A DNA stretch of 64,000 nucleotides from Sulfitobacter sp043557345 (lineage in GTDB: Bacteria; Pseudomonadota; Alphaproteobacteria; Rhodobacterales; Rhodobacteraceae). The position numbers were made by a program, and so were the translations under genes. The stretch's first letter is position 1; each line of letters begins with the position of its first letter. The stretch is taken from NCBI RefSeq assembly GCF_043557345.1, contig NZ_JBIFFV010000006.1, positions 62,001 to 126,000 on the forward strand, read 5' to 3'. Positions 55,917 through 63,534 of this stretch are shown here, piece by piece. The notes beneath the pieces are model-generated. The model was not told the origin of the DNA and searched no databases. It worked only from the letters and a program-made list of their open reading frames with translations.

Positions 55917-56739
55917 CCGCTCCTCTCTGCGCAGCTATGCGCCGGGCCGGATTGGCCTTGCCCTGCTGGTGCTTCTCGCCAGCGGCGGCATGGCCATGGC
56001 CCAAGACGGCGGGTTTCTCAGCACGCTTTCGGATGTGATTGGCGACACCGCGCCGGGCAGTGATGAGAACGCCAATCTTTCGGGTCGGATCGTCCAGTTC
56101 ATCGCGCTGATCACCGTGCTCAGCATCGCGCCGGGGCTTTTGGTGGTGATGACCAGCTTCACCCGCTTTGTCATCGTCCTGTCGATGCTGCGCTCGGCCC
56201 TTGGGCTGAACCAGACCCCGCCCAATATCGTGCTGACCTCGCTGGCGCTCTTCATGACCTTCTTCGTCATGCAGCCGGTGTTCGAGGACGCCTATGAGGC
56301 CGGGGTCGAGCCGCTGTTGGAAAACGCCATCGCCGAGGAACAGGCGCTGGAGCGGATCGCCGCGCCCTTCAAGACCTTCATGTACGTCAACACGCGGCCC
56401 GAGGACTACGCGCTGTTCCTGCGCATCGCGCCCGCGGATGAAGCGGCGGAAGAGAGCCCCCTGCCCGCCTCGGCGGAAGAGGCCACATTCCGCCATCTGG
56501 TGCCCGCCTTCATGATCTCGGAACTGCGCCGCGCCTTTACCATCGGTTTTCTGATCTATCTGCCCTTCGTGGCCATCGACCTTATCGTCGCCTCGGTCTT
56601 GATGAGCGCGGGCATGATGATGCTGCCCCCGGTGCTGATTTCCTTGCCGTTCAAGGTGATCTTCTTTGTGCTGATCGACGGTTGGTACATGCTGGCCGGG
56701 TCGCTGATCGAAAGCTATGTGCCGCTTGCCGGTGGCTGA
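55903..56739 (+). CDS. fliP: Flagellar export protein FliP
   Basis: 278 residues. Signal-like N-terminus ending AMAQ at about 34, then the export-gate protein: LITVLSIAPGLLVVMTSFTRFVIVLSMLR (in parts: LSIAPGLLVVMTSFTRF) and LNQTPPNIVLTSLALFMTFFVMQPV (in parts), and PAFMISELRRAFTIGFLIYLPFVAIDLIVASVLMSAGMMMLPPV (in parts). No fliO gene is present beside it. fliG starts 22 bases later. Confidence 0.96.
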   Translation: MSLTDRSSLRSYAPGRIGLALLVLLASGGMAMAQDGGFLSTLSDVIGDTAPGSDENANLSGRIVQFIALITVLSIAPGLLVVMTSFTRFVIVLSMLRSALGLNQTPPNIVLTSLALFMTFFVMQPVFEDAYEAGVEPLLENAIAEEQALERIAAPFKTFMYVNTRPEDYALFLRIAPADEAAEESPLPASAEEATFRHLVPAFMISELRRAFTIGFLIYLPFVAIDLIVASVLMSAGMMMLPPVLISLPFKVIFFVLIDGWYMLAGSLIESYVPLAGG

Positions 56740-56761
56740 CCTGCTCTGAAAGGATTTCTCC

Positions 56762-57811
56762 ATGTCGACCAATGCCCTTTCCAAACCCCGCAGAAAGCCC
56801 ATCACGGTGGCGGATCTGAACGGTCCGACCAAGGCCGCCATCACCTTTCTCTGCCTTGGCGAGCAGACCGGATCGGAACTCATGCAAAAGCTCGGCACCG
56901 CCGAGATCGAGCGTATCACCAGCGCCATGAGCCGCCTTGGCCCGATCCCGGCAGAGGTGGTGGAACATGTGCTTAGAGAGTTCACCCAAAAGGTGGTCAG
57001 CGGCACCGGATCGGTCGTGGGGTCGCTGTCGACGGCGGAATCCATGCTGCGCAAATTCATGCCCGAAGAACAGGTGTCCAGCATCATGGAGGGGCTCAAG
57101 AACAGCGAGCGAGAGAGCGCCATGTGGCGCGGCTTTGGCGCGCTGGATGAGACGGTGATCGCCAATTACCTCAAGGGCGAGCACGACCAGACCGCCGCGG
57201 CGATCCTCAACAACGTGGACACCGGCGTGGCCGCCAAGGTGCTGCCGCTGCTCGGCCCTGAGCGGATGCAGGACATCGCCGAGCGGATGATCGCGATGGA
57301 GGCCGTGCCGCTGCATATGATGCAGCAGATCGAAGAGACCCTGAAACAAGACATCCTGTCGAATGCGATGCACACCAATTCGGTCGAGACCCATCAGCGC
57401 ATGGCGGATCTGTTCAACCAGTTGGATGTACAGGCTTTCGAGGACCTTTCCAGCGCGCTGGATGCGCGTATTCCCGATGCTTTCCAAGCCATCAAACAGC
57501 GCATGTTCGTCTTTGACGATCTGTTCAAACTGCCGATGCAGGACTTGGCGCAGGTCATGCGCGGACTGGACGGGGCGACCCTGCCGATGGCCATGCGCGG
57601 CGCCAAGAAAGAGCAGCGCGATCACCTGATGGAATGCCTGCCGCAACGCTCGCGCCAGATGCTGATGGACGAGATGGCCGCCACCGGCCCCGTACGGGGC
57701 CGCGACGTGCGCGCAGCACAGGCCGCCATGGTGGAATATGCCAAGAGCCTTGCCGACGAAGGCGTGATCGAACTGCCCTCGGCCGCCGATGACGACGAAT
57801 TCATCGAATAG
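56762..57811 (+). CDS. fliG: Flagellar motor switch protein FliG
   Basis: 349 residues, three helical domains: N-terminal FliF-binding domain (about 20-110), middle (EHDQTAAAILNNVDTGVAAKVLPLLGPERMQDIAERM in parts, about 140-175), and C-terminal torque domain (about 230-335; MFVFDDLFKLPMQDLAQVMR, with charged residues). Rotor side of the stator interaction. AAAGGA before ATG. Convergent with the DUF1217 gene, 6 bases apart. Confidence 0.96.
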   Translation: MSTNALSKPRRKPITVADLNGPTKAAITFLCLGEQTGSELMQKLGTAEIERITSAMSRLGPIPAEVVEHVLREFTQKVVSGTGSVVGSLSTAESMLRKFMPEEQVSSIMEGLKNSERESAMWRGFGALDETVIANYLKGEHDQTAAAILNNVDTGVAAKVLPLLGPERMQDIAERMIAMEAVPLHMMQQIEETLKQDILSNAMHTNSVETHQRMADLFNQLDVQAFEDLSSALDARIPDAFQAIKQRMFVFDDLFKLPMQDLAQVMRGLDGATLPMAMRGAKKEQRDHLMECLPQRSRQMLMDEMAATGPVRGRDVRAAQAAMVEYAKSLADEGVIELPSAADDDEFIE

Positions 57812-57817
57812 GGTGGA

Positions 57818-58651
57818 TCAGCGGTAGACGCTCGACGCGCTATAGCCGCCGGTGATCGTGGGGATGTCGATGGTCGCGGCCGTAAAGCTGCCGCCCTGCC
57901 CGATCGAGACAGCCCCCTGCATCAGCGAAAGCACCGCGTTCGATGACGAAGAGACGCCTTCGACCGCATCGTAAATCGCCGAGAACCGCGAGACGAGCTT
58001 GTCGACCTCGGCGGGGTCTTTCAGCTTTTCGATGTCAAACTTCTGCTCGAAAAGCGCGATCTGGCGGTCGAGATCGACTCGGATCGCCTCATCCGGCACA
58101 CCAAGGGCGCGGCGCATGAATTTGCCGAGGTCTTCGTCTTTCAACACGTCGAGCCAAGTGTCGATTTCCGAGGCTTTGGACTTAAACTCCAAAGCGATCC
58201 GCGCGCCTTCGTTGTCCTCTCCGGCAGAGTTTAGCACGACCCGCTCTTTGAACCGGTCGATCATCTCATCCTGCCAGCCAGTGCGATTGAAGTTAAAGCT
58301 CCGCCCGCCACCGGGGGCAAAGCCCAATGTATCGTACATATCTTTGATCTTCGGGTTGCTCAGCCGGTTCACCAGAGCCGAGGACTCATCGGAATTGCTC
58401 TCAAGCGTTTTGCGGATCATTGCCTTGCCGAAGATCTGATCCTCAAGATCAAAGGCCCGCATGACGAAAGTGTAGACTTCGGTATCGGCAACAAATTCCT
58501 TCGCAGATTTGATGTCGCCGATACGCTCTTTAAATGCTTCGATCTGCCGGGCGTTCAAGGCATCGTTGGCGGCAAGGTCGAGCTGTTTGTCGCGCGTCGC
58601 GTCAAACAGCTTAACCGCCACCTGCGTGCCGATGCCGCCCAGCGAAATCAT
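57818..58651 (-). CDS. DUF1217 flagellar-locus protein
   Basis: 277 residues, mostly helical, no signal peptide or membrane helix. Repeated short motifs RQIEAFKERIGDIKSAKEFVADTEVYTFVMRAF (in parts) and LSNPKIKDMYDTLGF match DUF1217, a family in alphaproteobacterial flagellar loci with no clear role. It overlaps flbT by 4 bases, so it is the last gene of flagellin-flaF-flbT-DUF1217. It could be an export or assembly helper. Confidence 0.85.
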   Translation of the reverse strand: MISLGGIGTQVAVKLFDATRDKQLDLAANDALNARQIEAFKERIGDIKSAKEFVADTEVYTFVMRAFDLEDQIFGKAMIRKTLESNSDESSALVNRLSNPKIKDMYDTLGFAPGGGRSFNFNRTGWQDEMIDRFKERVVLNSAGEDNEGARIALEFKSKASEIDTWLDVLKDEDLGKFMRRALGVPDEAIRVDLDRQIALFEQKFDIEKLKDPAEVDKLVSRFSAIYDAVEGVSSSSNAVLSLMQGAVSIGQGGSFTAATIDIPTITGGYSASSVYR

Positions 58652-59073
58652 GCGTGCGCAGCCTCATGGTTTGACGCGGGCGGCACTGGCCGAAGCTGCA
58701 TCAACTCAGTCTCGTATTTCAGCACCGCGCGCAGCTCGCTCATTGCTTTGTAGAAATCGGCCATGGAGACGAAGTTCGCCGCTTCCATGATCCGGGCGCG
58801 CATATCTGCGCCAAAGCAACAGGCCAGATCGGCCAAGCCCTGCTGGATCATCGGCATGATTTGATCGCGGGTGTCGGGACGGATCAGCGCGGTCTGCACC
58901 AGGAAATAGACCTTGGAGACCGGCGTGGATTCCGCATCCGGCTTCAGCAGATCGGATTCGCGCACGATGTCGGCGCGGTTCTCGACCGTCAGCGCTTGGC
59001 GGCGGTCCCCGTTGCGGATGACGCAGCCGTTCACGACCACACGTTCGCGGGGGCGGAGGGTGAGTTTCAGCAT
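58648..59073 (-). CDS. flbT: Flagellar biosynthesis repressor FlbT
   Basis: 141 residues. Pattern LTLRPRERVVVNGCVIRNGDRR, ILRESDLL-like IVRESDLLKP, VYFLVQTALI and a helical C-terminus identify FlbT, which acts on flagellin mRNA 5' leader in Caulobacter, reducing its stability when assembly is incomplete. It follows flaF by 1 base and overlaps the DUF1217 gene. Confidence 0.93.
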   Translation of the reverse strand: MLKLTLRPRERVVVNGCVIRNGDRRQALTVENRADIVRESDLLKPDAESTPVSKVYFLVQTALIRPDTRDQIMPMIQQGLADLACCFGADMRARIMEAANFVSMADFYKAMSELRAVLKYETELMQLRPVPPASNHEAAHA

Positions 59074-59074
59074 C

Positions 59075-59479
59075 TTACACCTCCTGCATCTGCGGCGCGG
59101 CCTGCCCGGCCAAACCGGCGGCGATATTGCCGTTGATCTCGACGAGACCGGCCAAGCGGCCTTCGCCAGCCATCAGCGCGGTGCTGTGACGGTCCACCCA
59201 AAGCGCGATGGAAATGAGCGAGGCTTTCAGCCCGTCAGGCATCTTGTTTTCCGGCTCAGACAGATCAAAGCGCAGGGCCGACCAGAACCTTTGATTTTCG
59301 TAGATCGCGTCGCGTAGACCGGAGGAGAGGATGTTCAACCGCTCGCTCTTATCGTCTGTCGCATCAAAGCCTTGGCCCTTTTCGGCAAGGTCATGTGTGA
59401 CGCGGCTCAGGATGCGGCGCTCAATCTGCCGCGGGGTTTCGCTTTCGCGAATTGTTCGTTTGTATGCTGCCAGCCCCAT
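59075..59479 (-). CDS. flaF: Flagellar biosynthesis regulator FlaF
   Basis: 134 residues, helical: MGLAAYKRTIRESETPRQIERRILSRVTHDLA (in parts), LRDAIYENQRFWSALRFDLSEPENKMPDGLKASLISIALWVDRH (in parts) are the FlaF signature. FlaF acts together with FlbT on flagellin expression and secretion. It follows flagellin, from which it is separated by two hairpins (59515-59571). Confidence 0.93.
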   Translation of the reverse strand: MGLAAYKRTIRESETPRQIERRILSRVTHDLAEKGQGFDATDDKSERLNILSSGLRDAIYENQRFWSALRFDLSEPENKMPDGLKASLISIALWVDRHSTALMAGEGRLAGLVEINGNIAAGLAGQAAPQMQEV

Positions 59480-59514
59480 AGGAATTCTTCCTTGTTTTTA
59501 TCGTTTGCTGCCTG

Positions 59515-59540
59515 CCAACCGCAAATTCTGAGGCGGTTGG
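59515..59540 (-). repeat. Second hairpin between flagellin and flaF
   Basis: Perfect 8-bp arms CCAACCGC (59515-59522) / GCGGTTGG (59533-59540), 10-base loop. No T-run, so a structural 3' element or processing site in the flagellin-flaF transcript; 36 bases before the flaF start. Confidence 0.6.
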
Positions 59541-59542
59541 AT

Positions 59543-59571
59543 CGGGGCCAGAGCGCTAGGCTCCGGCCCCG
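59543..59571 (-). repeat. First hairpin after flagellin
   Basis: CGGGGCC (59543-59549) pairs with GGCCCCG (59565-59571), and inside it GAGC with GCTC around loop GCTAG. It begins 14 bases after the flagellin stop on the minus strand and is followed 2 bases later by the second hairpin. Probably limits 3' decay so that flagellin mRNA accumulates above flaF-flbT. Confidence 0.65.
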
Positions 59572-59584
59572 AAAACCCTAATCC

Positions 59585-60556
59585 TTAACGGAACAGGCTC
59601 AGGATGTTCTGCGGCGCCTGGTTGGCAATCGACAGGGACTGCGATGCCAGCTGCTGCTGAACCTGAAGCGCCTGAAGACGGGCGGCTTCTTCTTCCATGT
59701 TGGCGTCAACCATCGCGCCAACGCCGGAGTCGAGGTTGTCGGAGAGCTTGGTCAGGAATTCCTGCTGACGTTCAATCGACTTCTCGGACTGACCGAGGGA
59801 AGTCGCTGCGTCGACAGTGGCTTGGGTTGCGGTATCGGCGAGCGTCAGAACGTTGGCAAGGTATTGGTCACCGTCGATCGTGCCATCGGTATCGGCGTCA
59901 CCAGTTGCAGCCGCCCGAGTTGAAAAGTCCGTCGCAATCGCACTAAAAGTCTCAAGTTGCTTGTTAAGGTCAACTGGCGAAACAGTGATTTTAGTGGTTT
60001 GCAGGGTGCCGCCTGCATCCCGGCTGATACCTGTAATGATCTGGCGGTCGGCTGCAGCCGCACTCGTCGAAGCGGTGGCGGTACCGCCATAGACATCCAA
60101 AGCAAGCGGTGTTGAAGCCGCAGGTGTGGCCGCGTTATCAGATTTGGCGGCGTTTACGAGGTCGTCCCCGTTAAAGGTCGACTGCGACATAATCGCTGCC
60201 ATGTCGGCCACCAGACGAGTCAAGTCGGCCTCAATTTCGCCAAGACCACCCTTGTTTTCCTGGGCAAAGGCCACCTTGTCACGGAATTCCGTCGCCAGAT
60301 CGGAGAACTGCTCTGCGCCAAGACGCGCGGTCGCAACCGAGTTCTTGGTCAGTGTCAGGCTCTCGTTCACGGCCTTGGTCATGCCGCTGTCGCCCTTCAT
60401 GGTTTCGGAGATCGCAAAGTAAGCTGCGTTATCCTTACCGGAGGAGACTTTCAGACCGGTGGAAATACGGTCTTGAGTTTGATTGAGGCTCGAATTGACG
60501 TTCCGCAGAGTTGCGAGAGCGTTCATTGCGGAGGCGTTTGTGTTGATCGAAGACAT
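59585..60556 (-). CDS. fliC: Flagellin
   Basis: 323 residues. The N-terminal D0/D1 segment SSINTNASAMNALATLRNVN...DRISTGLKVSSGKDNAAYFAISETM and the C-terminal DANMEEEAARLQALQVQQQLASQSLSIANQAPQNILSLFR (in parts) are the conserved self-assembly ends; the middle (about 150-240, Ala/Thr/Asp-rich) is the variable surface domain and is short. Only one flagellin gene is in the window. The leader has a small hairpin (60606-60620) possibly bound by FlbT. Confidence 0.97.
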   Translation of the reverse strand: MSSINTNASAMNALATLRNVNSSLNQTQDRISTGLKVSSGKDNAAYFAISETMKGDSGMTKAVNESLTLTKNSVATARLGAEQFSDLATEFRDKVAFAQENKGGLGEIEADLTRLVADMAAIMSQSTFNGDDLVNAAKSDNAATPAASTPLALDVYGGTATASTSAAAADRQIITGISRDAGGTLQTTKITVSPVDLNKQLETFSAIATDFSTRAAATGDADTDGTIDGDQYLANVLTLADTATQATVDAATSLGQSEKSIERQQEFLTKLSDNLDSGVGAMVDANMEEEAARLQALQVQQQLASQSLSIANQAPQNILSLFR

Positions 60557-60605
60557 ATTCTTATTCCAGACTATTCTAGTTCGTTATGTCGTCTTTCTGA
60601 CAACT

Positions 60606-60620
60606 GCGGGGCGAACCCGC
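60606..60620 (-). repeat. Hairpin in the flagellin mRNA leader
   Basis: GCGGG (60606-60610) / CCCGC (60616-60620), loop of 5, about 50 bases upstream of the flagellin start codon. FlbT is encoded next door, so this is a candidate for leader-dependent control; stem of only 5 bp. Confidence 0.35.
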
Positions 60621-60663
60621 TTGATTACGTTTTTACGCGAAAAACTGGCAACATTGAGGCAAT

Positions 60664-61041
60664 TCAGAAACTTTTGTCCACGGTTGTCATCAGTGTTGCG
60701 CGGTTGTCACGTTTTGCACCGCTTCGGCCGTAAATGCCTGCAATGCTGTGCTTTTCCCGGATTTGGGAAACCTGTGAGATCATCTCTGACGTGGCTTGGC
60801 GGGCCAATTGCAGGTGGTGATGATCGCGCGCGATCAGATCTTTCAGATCGCGCAATTTATCTTTGCTGACCGCCTTGGGATCGTGGCTGAGTTGCTCTTC
60901 CAAAACGGCGGCGAGGCGGGCCTTTTCGCTGGCAAATTCGACCAGCTGGTTGAATGCTCCGCCCTCGACCGCGGCGATTTCGCGGCGCAGCAGATTGCCC
61001 AAGGCATCCACGGCGGCGAGTGCTTTGCGCGGATCGCTCAT
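60664..61041 (-). CDS. FlgN-like flagellar chaperone
   Basis: 125 residues, almost wholly helical (MSDPRKALAAVDALGNLLRREIAAVEGGAFNQLVEFASEKARL in parts; LDLIARDHHHLQLARQATSEMISQVSQIREKH in parts), resembling FlgN, the export chaperone of FlgK and FlgL, both encoded upstream in the same operon. Family pattern is loose, so this is from context. Overlaps flgJ by 4 bases; 107 bases before flagellin. Confidence 0.7.
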   Translation of the reverse strand: MSDPRKALAAVDALGNLLRREIAAVEGGAFNQLVEFASEKARLAAVLEEQLSHDPKAVSKDKLRDLKDLIARDHHHLQLARQATSEMISQVSQIREKHSIAGIYGRSGAKRDNRATLMTTVDKSF

Positions 61042-61340
61042 CGGTTGGCCCCCGTTTGATAGCGCTGCATCGCGGTTTCAATCGTGCGGGCGATTCCGGT
61101 GCTGTTCTGCTCGGCGATGCTTTCGCCGATCGCGTTGGACAAAAAGCTGCGCCAAGTCTCCTCGGCGTGGCCGCCGCCGAAGCTGCCGATGTCCACGGTC
61201 GAAAGCATTTCATCGACCATCTGGCCAAGGAACATAGCCTCGAACTCCTGCGCCTTTTCGGCGGTGACGGCATCGGCCTGCGGTGCTGCCGGTTTGGCCG
61301 CCGGGGTCGGCGCGAGGATTGGGAAAGATGCGAATTCCAT
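61038..61340 (-). CDS. flgJ: FlgJ-like rod-capping protein (rod-binding domain only)
   Basis: 100 residues. The rod-binding motif KAQEFEAMFLGQMVDEMLSTVDIGSFGGGHAEETWRSFLSNAIGESIAE (in parts: EFEAMFLGQMVDEML) is present; the C-terminal muramidase domain of E. coli FlgJ is absent. So it is the single-domain alphaproteobacterial form, complemented by the transglycosylase at 45646-46479. It follows flgI by 9 bases. Confidence 0.88.
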   Translation of the reverse strand: MEFASFPILAPTPAAKPAAPQADAVTAEKAQEFEAMFLGQMVDEMLSTVDIGSFGGGHAEETWRSFLSNAIGESIAEQNSTGIARTIETAMQRYQTGANR

Positions 61341-61349
61341 GGCCTGCCC

Positions 61350-62450
61350 CTAGATGATTTCAAGGTCGGCATGCAGAGCGCCCGCCGCCTTGATGGCTTG
61401 AAGGATTGAGATCGTCTCGGTCGCGCCGACGCCGATGGCGTTCAACCCGTCGACCAGCCGTTGCAGGCTGACCGACCCGTCGATGACGGCGAATTTCGCG
61501 TCTTTCTCTTCGACGCCGACCGAGGAGTTCGGCACCACCACAGTGGTCCCACCGATGGACAGCGATTCGGGCTGGCTGACGTTGAAATCATCGCGGACGG
61601 TGACGGTCAGACCGCCTTGGCTAACCGCGACGCGGTCGATGCGGACATTGGCGCCGATGACGATGGTGCCAGAACGCGCGTCGATCACCACTTTGGCGAC
61701 CTGATCGGGCTGGACTTGCAGCGGTTCGATCAGGGCCATCGTCTCCATCAACGACCCTTTGCCATAGGCCGATACGGTGATGGTGCGCGAATCGATGGCC
61801 TTGGCGACCGGGCCCATGGCTTGGTTGATCGCCGCCTCGACCCGTTGTGCGGTGACGAAATCGGCGTTGCGCAGGGCCAGTTTGATGCTGTTCATCTCGC
61901 TGAAGTCGAAATCGACCTCACGCTCGACGATGGCGCCATTGTCGATCCGCGCGCCTGTCGGCACCCCTTCGACGATGGAGGCATTCAGCCCCTGCGCGGC
62001 GAAACCCGCGACGGCGATCGGGCCTTGGGCCACGGCGTAGATCTCGCCATCGGCGGCGGTCAGCGGGGTGACGATCAGCGTGCCGCCGCGCAGCGATGAG
62101 GCATCGCCCAGCGAGGACACCACCACGTCGATGGTGCTACCGGCCCGCGCGAAGGGCGGCAGGGAGGCGGTGACCATGACGGCGGCGGTATTGGCCGTGC
62201 GCATCTGGTCTTCGGTCAGGTTGCCGATGCCGAGCCGCTCCAACATGCCTTCGATGGCGCGTTCGGTGAAAGGCGCGTTGCGCAGGCTGTCCCCCGTGCC
62301 GTTCAGCCCCACGACCAGCCCGTAGCCGACCAATTGGTTCGACCGCACGCCTTCGACGGTGACGATATCCTTGATCCGCACCTGTGCTGCCGCCGGCGCG
62401 GCAAGCGCGAAGGTGAGGCCGATCAGCAAAAGTTTAAACAAGGCGTTCAT
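61350..62450 (-). CDS. flgI: Flagellar P-ring protein FlgI
   Basis: 366 residues: signal peptide MNALFKLLLIGLTFALAAPAAAQ, then RIKDIVTVEGVRSNQLVGYGLVVGLNGTGDS (in parts), AVMVTASLPPFARAGSTIDVVVSSLGDASSLRGGTL (in parts), and the C-terminal LVDGLNAIGVGATETISILQAIKAAGALHADLEI (in parts), all FlgI. Periplasmic P ring around the rod. No flgA or flgH in the window. Confidence 0.97.
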   Translation of the reverse strand: MNALFKLLLIGLTFALAAPAAAQVRIKDIVTVEGVRSNQLVGYGLVVGLNGTGDSLRNAPFTERAIEGMLERLGIGNLTEDQMRTANTAAVMVTASLPPFARAGSTIDVVVSSLGDASSLRGGTLIVTPLTAADGEIYAVAQGPIAVAGFAAQGLNASIVEGVPTGARIDNGAIVEREVDFDFSEMNSIKLALRNADFVTAQRVEAAINQAMGPVAKAIDSRTITVSAYGKGSLMETMALIEPLQVQPDQVAKVVIDARSGTIVIGANVRIDRVAVSQGGLTVTVRDDFNVSQPESLSIGGTTVVVPNSSVGVEEKDAKFAVIDGSVSLQRLVDGLNAIGVGATETISILQAIKAAGALHADLEII

Positions 62451-62465
62451 GGGTGGCGGTTCCGG

Positions 62466-63527
62466 TTAGAGGTAGTTCAGGAAAGACAGGCGCGAGAGCC
62501 GCGCGGTGATGGCAAAGCTGGAGTCGAGTTGGTTTTGCAATTGGGTCAGACGGGTGGCCGCGTCATATTGATCGACCCCTTCGAGGTTCATCACCTCTGC
62601 ATCCAGAAACAGCGCCCGGCTCTCTTGCGCCGCGATCGTATCGGCCAGTTGCGCGCGTTTCAGGCCGGTCTGGGTTTCCAGATCGGTCAGCCCTTCCAGC
62701 CCCGCCCCGATGGCGCTGCGCGCCTCGTTCAGCCAAGCATCGCGGGCGGCCTCATCGGGGATGTCGCTGGGGTTCACCGCGCTGAGCATCGCCAGCCCGC
62801 GGATCAGATCGCGGATCGCCGGGTCATTGGCTTGGGCGGTTTGGGTCAGGGTCTGGGTCTCGGAAGTGCGCGAGGTCAGCGGCGGATTGCCCGACGGCGC
62901 GCCGTTGTAAAAACTGTTCTCGAAATTGTGGTTGAAGAACACCGAACTGTCGCCGAAGCCTGCCTTGAGATCGTCGATGGCGCGCTGCACATCTGCCATA
63001 CCGGTCAGAGGGCCGCCGATCATGTGATCCACCGCAATGGCCGGGGATTCGCCGGTGCGCGGGTTGATCTCGTCCCATGCCTGCAGCGGGTTCGTGTCGG
63101 TGCGCGTGCCCGACATCAGGAAGCCCGAACTGTCGCTGACCGCCGCACGTTCCAACACCCGGTCGAGCGCCGTGCGCGCCGATTGCGACAGAAAGGTCGT
63201 CGAAAGCGCGCCCGCGCTGTCGGTGGTGAAGGCTTGTTCAAGCACCTCTTGGCCCACGTCGCGCATCGCCCCGAGCGATGTCTCCACGGCGAGGAAGCGG
63301 CGGTCCAAAAGCGCGTTGGAGGTCAGGAAACCATCGTTGCGGGTGATTTGCATCCGAATGGCGATGGCATCGGCAGAGCGATGGCCCAGATCGTCATAGG
63401 GGTTGGCCTTCAGCCCAGTCGTCACCTCTTTGGACACATCCGAGATCTCAGCGGCAAGGCGGCTGGTCTGTTCGCGCTGGCGCAGGCTTTGCAAAGCGGT
63501 GGAGACGGTGCGGGAAATCTCGGTCAT
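62466..63527 (-). CDS. flgL: Flagellar hook-associated protein 3
   Basis: 353 residues. The flagellin-like N-terminus RTVSTALQSLRQREQTSRLAAEISDVSKEVTTGLKANPYDDL (in parts) and the C-terminal DAEVMNLEGVDQYDAATRLTQLQNQLDSSFAITARLSRLSFLNYL (in parts) match FlgL; it joins hook to filament. Its start is 8 bases after the end of flgK on the minus strand. Confidence 0.93.
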   Translation of the reverse strand: MTEISRTVSTALQSLRQREQTSRLAAEISDVSKEVTTGLKANPYDDLGHRSADAIAIRMQITRNDGFLTSNALLDRRFLAVETSLGAMRDVGQEVLEQAFTTDSAGALSTTFLSQSARTALDRVLERAAVSDSSGFLMSGTRTDTNPLQAWDEINPRTGESPAIAVDHMIGGPLTGMADVQRAIDDLKAGFGDSSVFFNHNFENSFYNGAPSGNPPLTSRTSETQTLTQTAQANDPAIRDLIRGLAMLSAVNPSDIPDEAARDAWLNEARSAIGAGLEGLTDLETQTGLKRAQLADTIAAQESRALFLDAEVMNLEGVDQYDAATRLTQLQNQLDSSFAITARLSRLSFLNYL

Positions 63528-63534
63528 TCTATCC

